Of a stretch of 64,000 nucleotides of DNA, positions 32,124-40,576 are shown piece after piece. How positions within the stretch are numbered: the first letter of the stretch is position 1; the number at the start of each line of letters is the position of its first letter. The stretch comes from Nitrospira sp. GTDB taxonomy: Bacteria; Nitrospirota; Nitrospiria; Nitrospirales; Nitrospiraceae. The position numbers and the translations under genes were made by a program. Where the stretch lies: assembly GCA_022842445.1 (NCBI GenBank), contig JALHPO010000006.1, positions 124,001-188,000 on the forward strand, given 5' to 3'. The notes beneath the pieces were generated by a model that was not told the origin of the DNA, did not search any database, and worked only from the letters and a program-made list of their open reading frames with translations.

Positions 32124-34802
32124 ATGGGACAACATTACCTCCGCACGCTGTTTTCTCCCAAGTCGGTTGCCGTCATCGGTGCCAGCGACCGCCCCAACGC
32201 GGTAGGCGAGGTTGTCTTCCGCAACATGCTGGAGAGCGGATATCAGGGCTCACTCTATGCGGTAAATCCGGCACATCAGGAGGTGCAGGGCCGGCGCGCT
32301 TATGCCTCGATAGAAGACATCAAAACCTCCGTCGAGTTGGCGGTGATATGCACCGAGGCCGAGACTGTGCCCGACATCATCGAGGCCTGCGGCAAACATG
32401 GTGTGCGTGCTGCAGTGGTATTGTCCGCAGGTTTCACTGAGGCAAGTGCCCGTGGCGCCACGCTCGAACGCACGATGCTGGCCAATGCCAAGAACCATGG
32501 TGTGCGCATCATCGGCCCCAATTGCTTGGGCATTATCCGCACAGGGATCGGGCTCAACGCAACCTTTTTCAAAGGCGGCATCAAGCCGGGGAACCTCGCG
32601 CTGGTCTCTCAGTCGGGAGCCTTGTGCACGGCCATCCTCGACTGGGCACCGGCCAACGACATCGGCTTTTCCAGTGTCGTATCGATGGGCGCCGCGTCCG
32701 ACGTGGACTTTGGTGAGATTCTCGATTACCTCGCATCCGACGAGCAGACGGGGAGTATTCTCATCTACGTCGAAGGCGTCCGCAAGGCGCGCGGTTTCAT
32801 GAGTGCCTTGCGCGCTGCCGCAAGAAGCAAACCCGTGTTCGTGATCAAAGTGGGTCGCCATGATGCCGGCTCAAGAGCGGTGATCTCGCACACTGGTGCG
32901 CTGGTTGGTTCGGATGACGTGTTCGACGCTGCGCTGCGTCGCGCCGGAGTGGTCCGCGTGGAATCGATCGGTGGGTTGTTTTCTGCCGCGAAGTCACTCG
33001 CCTCACCCCACAAGTACAGCGGCAACCGTCTGGCCATCATCACCAATGGCGGCGGTCCAGGCGTGATGGCAATCGATCGCGCGGTGGATGTGGGCGTCAG
33101 CGTGGCCAGCCTGTCCCCCGAAACCGTCGAACGGCTCAACCAGGTGTTGCCTACCATCTGGTCGCACAATAACCCGGTGGACATCATCGGCGACGCCACA
33201 CCGCAACGCTATCGTGACGCCGTAGGCATTTGCATGGAAGACCCCGGCGTGGATGGCGTGCTCGTGATTCTGACTCCCCAGGCGATGACACAGCCACTGG
33301 AAGTCGCCCAATTACTGGTCCAGGATGAAGGAACATTCAGCAAGCCGCTGCTGACCTGTTGGATGGGTGCTGCTCAAATCATGGATGGGCGGGCACAGTT
33401 CGCGCAGGCCGGCATTCCATCATTTAACACCCCTGAAGCGGCGGTCGAGGCCTATTCCTATATCACCGCGTATTACCGCAATCAGCGCCTGCTGGCGCAA
33501 GTTCCGGCACCCTTATCGCACCGTGATGCTCCGGATGTAGCGGGCGCGCGCATGGTGATTGAGTCCGTATTGGCGGAACGGCGTAAGGTGTTGTCTGAAA
33601 TGGAATCGAAGGCGCTCCTGTCGGCGTTCCATATCCCGGTGGCCAATACAGTGGTTGCCCGTTCTCCCGGCGAAGCCCTGCTGCTGGCGGAGCAGTTCGG
33701 TTTCCCGGTGGCGATGAAAATCAATTCGCCGGACATCACCCACAAATCCGATGCCGGCGGGGTCAAGCTCAACTTGATGAATGCCGCCGCGGTTCGCGCT
33801 GCCTATAACGAGACGATCGAGGAAGTGAAAAGAAACCGTCCGGATGCGCGAGTCGACGGCATCGCCATCCAGCCGATGGTGTCGAAGCCCAACGGGCGCG
33901 AATTGATGGTTGGGGTCATCTCGGACCCGATTTTCGGCCCGGTGATCAGCTTTGGCGCAGGAGGCACCGCCGTGGAAGTGCTGGGGGATCGCGCCATTGC
34001 ACTCCCCCCTCTAAACGGTTTCCTGGCTAGAGAACTGATCGGCGGCACGCGCGTCGCAAAATTGCTGAGTTCGTTCCGGCATATGCCGCCGGTTCAAATG
34101 GAAGCGCTGGAAAGTCTGCTCCTCCGGGTTTCCGAAATGGTGTGCGAACTGCCCTGGTTACGGGAAATAGATATCAATCCATTAATCGTGGATGAGCACG
34201 GCCTGTTGGCCGTGGATGCCCGCGTCGTGGTGGATTATGCGCCGGTCTCAGCCGACCGATACGCCCATATGGCGATTCACCCGTACCCGACCCACCTGGT
34301 CACGCATTGGCAATTGCCGGACGGCACCGATGTCACCATTCGTCCGATGCGCCCGGAAGACGCCGCCATCGAACAGGAGTTTGTGCGCCACCTGTCGGAA
34401 GAAACCAAATATTTTCGGTTCATGCACGCGGTGCAAGAGCTTTCCGAAGATATGCTGGTGCGCTTTACCCAGCTCGACTATGACCGTGAGTTAGCGCTGA
34501 TTGCCGTGACCGAAGAGAAGGGCCGGGATGTGGAAATCGGCGTATGTCGCTATGCCATCAATCCTGACGGAGAGTCTTGCGAATTCGCGCTGGTGGTCGG
34601 CGACCAGTGGCAGCACAAGGCCATCGGCCATCGGCTGATGGGCAGCTTGATCGATGCAGCGCGCAGCAAGGGGCTCAAGACCATGGAAGGCGAAGTAATG
34701 GCAAGCAACCATGAAATGCTCAAATTGGTGGGAACGCTTGGCTTTACCATTGCGACCAGTCACGAAGACTCATCTATCAAGAAGATCACCAAGGTGTTGT
34801 AA
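32124..34802 (+). CDS. CoA-ligase-like protein with C-terminal GNAT acetyltransferase (Pat/YfiQ type)
   Basis: About 892 residues from ATG 32124. Domain order: CoA-binding (LFSPKSVAVIGASDRPNAVG), ligase domains (LVSQSGALCTAILDW, ISHTGALVGSDDVFD), ATP-grasp (AMKINSPDITHKSDAGGVKL, IQPMVSKPNGRELMVGV, LREIDINPLIVD), then GNAT at about 730-890 (DGTDVTIRPMRPEDA, HKAIGHRLMGSLIDAA). Proteins of this layout acetylate lysines of metabolic enzymes such as acetyl-CoA synthetase. The ligase half may be inactive or regulatory in Pat proteins, although the histidine loop is present here. The sequence resembles proteobacterial members, so transfer is possible. Confidence 0.87.
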   Translation: MGQHYLRTLFSPKSVAVIGASDRPNAVGEVVFRNMLESGYQGSLYAVNPAHQEVQGRRAYASIEDIKTSVELAVICTEAETVPDIIEACGKHGVRAAVVLSAGFTEASARGATLERTMLANAKNHGVRIIGPNCLGIIRTGIGLNATFFKGGIKPGNLALVSQSGALCTAILDWAPANDIGFSSVVSMGAASDVDFGEILDYLASDEQTGSILIYVEGVRKARGFMSALRAAARSKPVFVIKVGRHDAGSRAVISHTGALVGSDDVFDAALRRAGVVRVESIGGLFSAAKSLASPHKYSGNRLAIITNGGGPGVMAIDRAVDVGVSVASLSPETVERLNQVLPTIWSHNNPVDIIGDATPQRYRDAVGICMEDPGVDGVLVILTPQAMTQPLEVAQLLVQDEGTFSKPLLTCWMGAAQIMDGRAQFAQAGIPSFNTPEAAVEAYSYITAYYRNQRLLAQVPAPLSHRDAPDVAGARMVIESVLAERRKVLSEMESKALLSAFHIPVANTVVARSPGEALLLAEQFGFPVAMKINSPDITHKSDAGGVKLNLMNAAAVRAAYNETIEEVKRNRPDARVDGIAIQPMVSKPNGRELMVGVISDPIFGPVISFGAGGTAVEVLGDRAIALPPLNGFLARELIGGTRVAKLLSSFRHMPPVQMEALESLLLRVSEMVCELPWLREIDINPLIVDEHGLLAVDARVVVDYAPVSADRYAHMAIHPYPTHLVTHWQLPDGTDVTIRPMRPEDAAIEQEFVRHLSEETKYFRFMHAVQELSEDMLVRFTQLDYDRELALIAVTEEKGRDVEIGVCRYAINPDGESCEFALVVGDQWQHKAIGHRLMGSLIDAARSKGLKTMEGEVMASNHEMLKLVGTLGFTIATSHEDSSIKKITKVL

Positions 34803-34972
34803 CCCGCGGTTGAAGCGGTAACGAGACAGACACGACCGGTTTATCCTCCGCTCACACGAGTCCTGATCCTGCCGGCGTTGCAATTGGGAAATCAGCGCCG
34901 GGTCAAGGGCCTCACTCTTGGCCGTGGTGATCCTCCATGACATCGGGACGCAAGAATGAACACAAACACCGC

Positions 34973-35455
34973 TTACGGCAGCTGGGCAATGTTGTCCAGC
35001 TCCACCTTGAACTGCTCGCGATCCTTCCGGAGGCGGTCGAGCGGCAATTTCAAGAATGCTTCGATGCGGGCGCGCAGGGTGCGATAGGCCCTCTCGAACT
35101 TCGCGTCAATTTCAGCGTCGCTCCCGGTCGCTTTGGCCGGATCTTCCACTCCCCAATGGGCACGCAACACCGGTCCAAGATAGGCCGGGCAGGTTTCTCC
35201 GGCTGCGCTCCCACACACCGTGATGACGAGATCCGGAATGGCCAGAAGGTCGGCCCACGACTTGCTGTGCAAGCCCTCGGTCGAAATGCCTTCGCGCTGT
35301 AGTAAGCCCAGGGAGCGCGGATGGACCAACCCGGTCGGATGGCTCCCCGCACTCATGGCGCGCCACTCAGGCCCTGCGAGGGCATTGAATGTGGCCTCCG
35401 CCAATACTGAGCGGCAGGAGTTGCCGGTGCACAGAAATAAGACGGAGCGTGTCAT
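34973..35455 (-). CDS. arsC: arsenate reductase (LMW phosphatase type)
   Basis: 160 residues from ATG 35455, preceded by GGAGGG. It starts MTRSVLFLCTGNSCRSVLAEA: the CTGNSCRS phosphate/arsenate loop is the active site. Further cysteines include VCGSAAGETCPAYLG, which fits the thioredoxin-linked cysteine relay. It reduces arsenate to arsenite in the cytoplasm. Its start overlaps the Acr3 stop by four bases (ATGA), so translation is coupled. The enzyme and pump form a detoxification pair. Confidence 0.9.
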   Translation of the reverse strand: MTRSVLFLCTGNSCRSVLAEATFNALAGPEWRAMSAGSHPTGLVHPRSLGLLQREGISTEGLHSKSWADLLAIPDLVITVCGSAAGETCPAYLGPVLRAHWGVEDPAKATGSDAEIDAKFERAYRTLRARIEAFLKLPLDRLRKDREQFKVELDNIAQLP

Positions 35456-36549
35456 GCGGAGCCCTCCGCTGGGAACCAATCACGAGTCCGATTGCACAGC
35501 GCGCAGACGGACAGCATGACGGGGACTTCCACCAACACTCCGACCACCGTGACCAACGCCGCTCCGGACTCGGGTCCGAACAGCGCAATAGCCGTGGCCA
35601 CCGCAAGTTCAAAGAAGTTGCTCGCCCCAATGAGCGCCCCTGGTGCGGCCACCGCGTAGGGTACGCCCAGCCATTTCATCAGGCCATACGCCAGCGACGA
35701 ATTGAAATAGACCTGAACAAGGATCGGGATGGCAATCAAGAGTACATGAAATGTCTTCCCTAGAATATTCTCGGCCTGAAAGGCAAAGATCAGCACGAGC
35801 GTGGCGAGGAGCGCCACGATGGTGACGGGCGCAAAGCGCGGGAGCACACTCTGTTCAAACCAGGCCTTCCCGTGTCGTCGAATGAGCCAGCGCCGAAGCA
35901 GGACTCCAAGGCTCAAGGGAATCACAATGAAGGCCATCACCGAGTACAGCAAGACTTCGAACGGAACGCTCAAGGAGGACACGCCGCTGACGAGAAACCC
36001 TACCAAGGGAGCAAAGAGGACCAGCATGATGAGGTCGTTCACGGACACCTGGACCAGGGTATAGGCCGGATCGCCATCCGTGAGGTAACTCCAGACGAAC
36101 ACCATGGCGGTACAGGGCGCGGCGGCGAGGATAATGGCCCCGGCGATGTATTGATCCGCGTCCCCTGGAGTAATCCAGGCCGAGAACACAGACCGGAAAA
36201 AGAGCCAGGCCAAGAAGGCCATGGAAAAGGGCTTCACGACCCAGTTGACGAACAACGTCACGAGCAAGCCTCGTGGCCGCTTCCCCACATTGCGCACGGC
36301 CGCAAAATCGACCTTCATCATCATCGGGATGATCATCAGCCAGATCAAAACGGCGATCGGGATATTGACGTGACTCCCTTGGCCAAATTCGAGGCTTCTG
36401 AGCACCTGCATGGTCTCCGGCGCCCACTGCCCTAACAGAATGCCCGCCACCATACAGAGCCCGACCCAGGCGGTGAGGAAGCGTTCAAAAACATTGAGCC
36501 GTTTTTCACTTGGCTCCGCACAGAGCTCAGGATGTATCGCAATATCCAT
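35452..36549 (-). CDS. acr3: Acr3-family arsenite efflux transporter
   Basis: 365 residues from ATG 36549 (GGGGAGG upstream; a GTG at 36552 is alternative). About ten membrane helices are present. Acr3 signatures: AAAPCTAMVFVWSYLTDGDPAYTL in helix 4 (cited by PCTAMVFVWSYL), the conserved cysteine within it, and GASNFFELAVATAIALFG near residue 320. It expels arsenite driven by the proton gradient. It follows arsR and is followed by arsC. Confidence 0.93.
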   Translation of the reverse strand: MDIAIHPELCAEPSEKRLNVFERFLTAWVGLCMVAGILLGQWAPETMQVLRSLEFGQGSHVNIPIAVLIWLMIIPMMMKVDFAAVRNVGKRPRGLLVTLFVNWVVKPFSMAFLAWLFFRSVFSAWITPGDADQYIAGAIILAAAPCTAMVFVWSYLTDGDPAYTLVQVSVNDLIMLVLFAPLVGFLVSGVSSLSVPFEVLLYSVMAFIVIPLSLGVLLRRWLIRRHGKAWFEQSVLPRFAPVTIVALLATLVLIFAFQAENILGKTFHVLLIAIPILVQVYFNSSLAYGLMKWLGVPYAVAAPGALIGASNFFELAVATAIALFGPESGAALVTVVGVLVEVPVMLSVCALCNRTRDWFPAEGSA

Positions 36550-36602
36550 CACACGACCTCCCCTGACCGCATTCGATCTCTCATTGGGTATCCCCTCTAC
36601 TA

Positions 36603-36618
36603 ATCAACAAAAGTTGAT
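36603..36618. promoter_or_regulatory. ArsR operator before acr3
   Basis: The perfect inverted repeat ATCAACAAAAGTTGAT lies 54 bases upstream of acr3 and follows the arsR stop. It has the form ATCAA-N6-TTGAT, the same as the site in the arsR promoter (36974-36989). This suggests that acr3-arsC has its own ArsR-controlled promoter in addition to read-through. Confidence 0.7.
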
Positions 36619-36636
36619 CACTTAGCGCCAAAAAAA

Positions 36637-36960
36637 TTACCCGCACCGGGATGAGGTGCCGACTCGTGGGCGTGAGCCTCGTAACGACTCGACGACCGCC
36701 TCTAATTCATCCAGGGTTTCTTGATCGATGGAATAGTAGATCCACCGCCCCTCGGGACGATCCGTAATCAGCCCCGCGTCCTTGAGCACTTTCAAATGAA
36801 AGGACAACCGCGACTGCGCCGTCTTCATCACGTCGGTGAGATCGCATACGCATTGCTCACCGTCCTTCAAGCGCTCCATGATCTCTAACCGCGTGGAGTC
36901 CGATAGAGCGTGGAAAAGACTCACGCCTTTGTCTCGTCGCTTGGAGATGGTGGTTGCCAT
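36637..36960 (-). CDS. arsR: ArsR-family metalloregulator
   Basis: 107 residues from ATG 36960. Winged helix: LFHALSDSTRLEIMERLKDGEQCVCDLTDVM, cited by its ECVCD-like metal site EQCVCDL, followed by recognition helix QSRLSFHLKVLKDAGL and the wing DRPEGRWIYYSI. The CVC pair and the C-terminal SSRCG cysteine could bind arsenite, which releases it from DNA. It lies immediately upstream of acr3-arsC. The promoter is so close that the mRNA may have almost no leader. Confidence 0.92.
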   Translation of the reverse strand: MATTISKRRDKGVSLFHALSDSTRLEIMERLKDGEQCVCDLTDVMKTAQSRLSFHLKVLKDAGLITDRPEGRWIYYSIDQETLDELEAVVESLRGSRPRVGTSSRCG

Positions 36961-36968
36961 ACCTCGTT

Positions 36969-36996
36969 CATATAACAACATTTATTGATATGTCAA
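36969..36996 (-). promoter_or_regulatory. arsR promoter with overlapping ArsR operator
   Basis: On the reverse strand TTGACA (36996-36991), a 16-base spacer, and TATATG (36974-36969). The spacer holds ATCAATAAATGTTGTT (36974-36989), an imperfect copy of ATCAA-N6-TTGAT found before acr3. Repressor bound here would block the polymerase, giving autoregulation. The expected transcription start lies only a few bases before the arsR ATG at 36960. Confidence 0.72.
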
Positions 36997-37078
36997 GAGC
37001 GGGGGCGATGGATGTATAAACTGTTGTCAATACAAGCTCGTTGGGATCTTCAACAGGAACAGATGAAATACGACGACG

Positions 37079-37319
37079 ATGATGATGGAAGAAGAGCGGG
37101 AACACTTCCGCGCGAAGCTGCCGCGATGCAGCTTCAGCAGATCTCCCAAGAAGCCGCGCGCCGACGCCAACAACTCCTGGCAAAATTGAGGGCGCCTTAC
37201 GCCGCATCGAATCAGGGCGCTTTGACCTGTGCTTTCTGTGCGGAATAGAGATCGACCTTCGCCGCCTGAGCGCGGACCCCACGATCACGCGATGCCGTGA
37301 TTGCGTTGAGGATGCATAA
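37079..37319 (+). pseudogene. frameshifted DksA/TraR-type zinc-finger gene
   Basis: Three reading frames hold consecutive parts of one family member. Frame one from ATG 37079 gives MMMEEEREHFRAKL; frame two gives AAMQLQQISQEAARRRQQLL; frame three gives IEGALRRIESGRFDLCFLCG, then EIDLRRLSADPTITRCRDC and a stop at 37317. The pair CFLCG and CRDC is the DksA-type zinc site. The second break equals one missing base in a run of A near 37183 (GGCAAAATTGAG), while the first break also lacks internal sequence. Either the gene has decayed or a sequencing error contributes. Confidence 0.75.
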
Positions 37320-37349
37320 CGATTGTGGGTCGCGTTGGCTGGGAATCCG

Positions 37350-38144
37350 TTAGGAGCAGAGACCCAATGCCGTCTCGATCGCCTGGAGATGTGCCTGAAC
37401 CTGCATCTGTAGTGGGGACCGGCCTGCCTCCAGAGTCAAGGAACAGGGGATTCCTTGGGCAAATCCGTACCGAGCCATGGGCCACCAGCTGTGAGTCCCA
37501 GGTTCGAGAGGCCGTGCGATGACTCCCCCATTGGCTGACTTCCCGTCAATCGTCGCATCAAGATTCACGGGCATAATCGTGTGAATCTGCTCGATCACAC
37601 GGTGTCCGATATCCGCTCCAGGCTGGACCGTCTCATACAGATAATAGCCGGCGCTATCCTCGTCTCCGTGGAGTTCCAGGCTTAGATCAAACGGCTCCTG
37701 CAGCACCGACTGAACGAACCGGACTTCTTGCGGCGGGTGCGACGAGTTGAACTCCCGGTTCAGATCACGGCCGTCACCGTTTTCACGTGTGTCATGTTCA
37801 TAGCCCCACGGGTTGAGGCAGGGAAGCATCGTGATGTCCCACCGGTGAAGAAACTTTGTATAGGCGTGAGATTCCAGCCATTCACACAGCGCTTCCACTC
37901 CGGCGAGTTCGTCGCCATGAATGCCGGCGGACAGCAACACCCGCCGCGGCGCACCGCTTCCCAGGACGACTTGCATGAACTTATAGGTCTTGCCTGCCGC
38001 GGTGAACTCATGAAGACCCAGCCTCGCCTCACGATCCGTACTCACAACCAAACGGACCCGCTCGACCAGGAGCGAATGCGCTCGCAACGCGAGGGATTTA
38101 GGGGGACTCCTAAAGTTGGGAGTGTCAGGCTGTTTCAAGAACAT
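37350..38144 (-). CDS. M14-family (succinylglutamate desuccinylase/aspartoacylase-like) metallohydrolase
   Basis: About 264 residues from ATG 38144 (CGGAG upstream; ATG 38165 also in frame). Zinc-site motif AGIHGDELAGVEAL near residue 80 (His and Glu ligands), then LPCLNPWGYEHDTREN, DGRDLNREFN, and LSLELHGDEDSAGYY with the third ligand histidine. The C-terminal SLTLEAGRS supplies the catalytic glutamate. It removes an acyl or peptide group from a small substrate. The specific substrate cannot be told. Confidence 0.85.
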   Translation of the reverse strand: MFLKQPDTPNFRSPPKSLALRAHSLLVERVRLVVSTDREARLGLHEFTAAGKTYKFMQVVLGSGAPRRVLLSAGIHGDELAGVEALCEWLESHAYTKFLHRWDITMLPCLNPWGYEHDTRENGDGRDLNREFNSSHPPQEVRFVQSVLQEPFDLSLELHGDEDSAGYYLYETVQPGADIGHRVIEQIHTIMPVNLDATIDGKSANGGVIARPLEPGTHSWWPMARYGFAQGIPCSLTLEAGRSPLQMQVQAHLQAIETALGLCS

Positions 38145-38261
38145 CGCTGCTCCGAGGCACCGCATGGCAACTCACGAGTAGATGAGCAGTCTGGGCATCA
38201 TTGAGGATAGCAGGGGTACCACCAGTCTTCACCAAGGCTTAGACCCGCACATCCAGGTTAC

Positions 38262-38528
38262 TCACGGAATCCATCCGGTGATTCCCACGTCGTCGGTCAT
38301 CCTGATGGCCACGTCCCGCACGCCGGGCAGCCGCCGGACCACTTCCTCACACCGTTCCTGGAATTCCATCCCCAGCGGGCAGGCCGGAGTCGTGAGGACC
38401 ACGGTGAAGGAGACTCGGTCCCCTTCGATCTGAATGTCCCGAATCATGTTAAGACTGACCAGATCCTCTCCTAGTTCAGGATCCTGAACTGTTCGCAGTG
38501 CACCCAACACCTCCTCGTTCGTGACCAT
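38262..38528 (-). CDS. sufT: Fe-S assembly factor SufT/MIP18 family (DUF59)
   Basis: 88 residues. The MIP18 fold is clear: GALRTVQDPELGEDLVSLNMIRDI, cited by its DPELGEDLVSLNM motif, then LTTPACPLGMEFQERCEEVV with the conserved TTPACP cysteine, and the final strand MTDDVGITGWIP. It helps load iron-sulfur clusters onto target enzymes. It is the third gene of a sufC-sufBD-sufT run downstream of the ferredoxin oxidoreductase operon. Confidence 0.9.
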   Translation of the reverse strand: MVTNEEVLGALRTVQDPELGEDLVSLNMIRDIQIEGDRVSFTVVLTTPACPLGMEFQERCEEVVRRLPGVRDVAIRMTDDVGITGWIP

Positions 38529-38543
38529 TGTCTGCCCGCCCTC

Positions 38544-39821
38544 TTATAAGGAGTGCTCCGCCGTGGCCGCGAGCACCCGCTGGATGTGTTTGGTCAGGAT
38601 ATCCGGAAGGCCTGGCAGATCAATCCGCATGAAGCCGCGGACCAGGGTTGAAATCGCGACATCGCGCGGGAGTCCTCGTGTCATGAGATATTCCACCGCT
38701 TCTTCGGCGATCGGGCCGACGGCGGCTTCATGCGACAACTGACTCCGTGGCGCCGAGTCAGCCAGCAATTCGGGGATGGCATGCATCCTGGCGTTCTCCG
38801 AGAACAACATGCCGCGGCAGTCCAGATGCCCCCGACTCTCGTTGTGCTGACCGACTAACTCACCCCGCAGATACATCGTGGACCGGTCTCTCGCGACAGC
38901 CCGTGAGATCGCATCGGCTCGAGTGCCCTGCCCCGTCAGCTCCACATAAGTCCCCATATCAATAAGGGACTCCTTGAGGCCCACCATGATGCTGTTGAAC
39001 TGGGCCCGCGCGCCCGCTCCACGAAGGAAGACACGTGGATAGGCCTGCACCGAGCGTACAGGACGGAGCAGAATATAGTTACTGACGAACGTCGCGCCCT
39101 CCTCCACAATGACGCCGGTCCGTGGCCGGACGTGAAACCCTTCCGCCCAATTATGGATCATCGTCTCTGACAGCGTCGCGCCATTTTTGAGGAACACTTC
39201 GGTCACCCCGATGTGCAGGCCCGTTTCGACGCGCGGATGCAGTGTACAGCCGGTAATGAGTTGGGCGTCGGCGCCTTCTTCGACGAGGATCACATTGTGG
39301 ACGTTCTGACTGATGTTGTTCTCCTGCACGAGCAGGCAGGCCTGGATGGCTTCCTTGACGCGTTGGCCGGCGAATACCCTCAAGAAGAAGCCGCCCGTTT
39401 GACCCAGCTCCACCGCCGCCGTGTACTTGTCCTGATCGACGGCAACCGCTTGCCACCAATAGTCCCGTAACCAATCGTAGGTCTTGAGCGCCTCGGCTGT
39501 GGTCATGAGCTCAAGCTGGCCCTGATAACGGCGCTGGATGCGCTCGTAGATCGCGGAATAGTCGACTTGGAAATACGACGCCGCGCGGCCGACTTCCTCG
39601 CTGTCGATGCCGGCCAGCAACGCGGCTTCCCGCACCTGATGCTCCAGCGATCGCAAGGCCTCGACCCGTTGGCGTTGCTGCTCGACAGGCTGACTGAACG
39701 TCGTCAGGTCCAAATCGGGGCCATAGGGTGACGGCCGTGTCTGGGCCTGGATTGCCCGAGCACGGAGCGATTCCTCCCTGGCACCTATTGGACTGGGATG
39801 TGCGAGCGACAGATCGGACAT
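38544..39821 (-). CDS. SufB/SufD-type Fe-S cluster scaffold protein
   Basis: 425 residues. After a helical N-terminus it is a right-handed beta-helix with repeated short strands (EEGADAQLITGCTLHPRVE, ILLRPVRSVQAYPRVFL, MYLRGELVGQHNESRGHLDCRGML, cited in pieces), ending with SAPRSQLSHEAAVGPIAEEAVEYL as in SufB/SufD. It overlaps the sufC stop region by 37 bases. As the only SufB/D homologue visible it would act with SufC as a simple C2BD2-type scaffold, as in archaea. Confidence 0.9.
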   Translation of the reverse strand: MSDLSLAHPSPIGAREESLRARAIQAQTRPSPYGPDLDLTTFSQPVEQQRQRVEALRSLEHQVREAALLAGIDSEEVGRAASYFQVDYSAIYERIQRRYQGQLELMTTAEALKTYDWLRDYWWQAVAVDQDKYTAAVELGQTGGFFLRVFAGQRVKEAIQACLLVQENNISQNVHNVILVEEGADAQLITGCTLHPRVETGLHIGVTEVFLKNGATLSETMIHNWAEGFHVRPRTGVIVEEGATFVSNYILLRPVRSVQAYPRVFLRGAGARAQFNSIMVGLKESLIDMGTYVELTGQGTRADAISRAVARDRSTMYLRGELVGQHNESRGHLDCRGMLFSENARMHAIPELLADSAPRSQLSHEAAVGPIAEEAVEYLMTRGLPRDVAISTLVRGFMRIDLPGLPDILTKHIQRVLAATAEHSL

Positions 39822-40543
39822 TTCCCGTACCCGTGTTTGCGAATCTCCTCCAGCAATTGGAGTCCTTCCCCTTCGCCGACGAGCGTGCCGCCGTAGAGCA
39901 CATGCCCCACATCAGCCCGCAGATAATTGAGGATGTGGCCAGTATGCGTGATGATGAGCGCCGCCGGCGCCACGGCCTCGGCACTCGGCTGCTTCACGAG
40001 ACAAGCGAGCGCTTGCCCCACCACCGCAATACTGTCCAGATCAACCCCGGCGTCCGGTTCATCAACCAACGCTAAGGCCGGCTGTTGGGCCATGAGCTGC
40101 AGCAATTCCGCTTTCTTTATCTCGCCGCCGGAAAACCCCACGTTCACATCCCGCGCGAGCAAGCCGGAGCAGCCAAGCTGCTCGGCCAGTTCCGAAACGT
40201 GCTTACCGTTCTTCCCTTGTGCCGAGACTTCGGCGAGTTGTCCCAACGGAATGCCGCGCACACTCGGCGGACGCTGCTGCATGAGGCCGATCCCCAGGCG
40301 CGCGCGCTCATCGACAGGAAGGTGGGTAATGTCTTGGCCCTGAAACAGGATACGGCCCTTGGTGACGCGATAGCGACTCAGTCCCATGATGGCCATCAGC
40401 AACGAGGATTTGCCTGATCCGTTCGGACCGAAGAGCACATGCGTCTCTCCCGCTCTGATCCGCAAACTGACATCGTGGAGGATTGGTCGTCCGCCGACAT
40501 CAACGCTCACCTCCTCAAGCTGGAGTATATCGCTCGTGTCCAT
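39785..40543 (-). CDS. sufC: Fe-S assembly ATPase SufC
   Basis: 252 residues. ABC ATPase: Walker A GPNGSGKSSLL near residue 40, Q-loop MQQRPPSVRG, signature VGFSGGEIKKAELLQL, Walker B ALALVDEPDAGVD, switch ITHTGHIL. The C-terminus ends GKCPICRSHIPVQ, a CxxC found in archaeal-type SufC-like proteins. It powers cluster assembly on the SufB/D protein whose gene overlaps its 3' end. It lies 33 bases after the small HdrA-like gene, so the whole run from 44333 is probably one transcript. Confidence 0.93.
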   Translation of the reverse strand: MDTSDILQLEEVSVDVGGRPILHDVSLRIRAGETHVLFGPNGSGKSSLLMAIMGLSRYRVTKGRILFQGQDITHLPVDERARLGIGLMQQRPPSVRGIPLGQLAEVSAQGKNGKHVSELAEQLGCSGLLARDVNVGFSGGEIKKAELLQLMAQQPALALVDEPDAGVDLDSIAVVGQALACLVKQPSAEAVAPAALIITHTGHILNYLRADVGHVLYGGTLVGEGEGLQLLEEIRKHGYGKCPICRSHIPVQ

Positions 40544-40576
40544 CGTGTTCTCGAGGTGCCCTGCAGATCGCTTTAG

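Noticed and set aside
36637..36665. Intrinsic terminator at the end of arsR
   Set aside because: A T-run follows, but only a 4-bp GC stem is visible and an alternative pairing competes with it.
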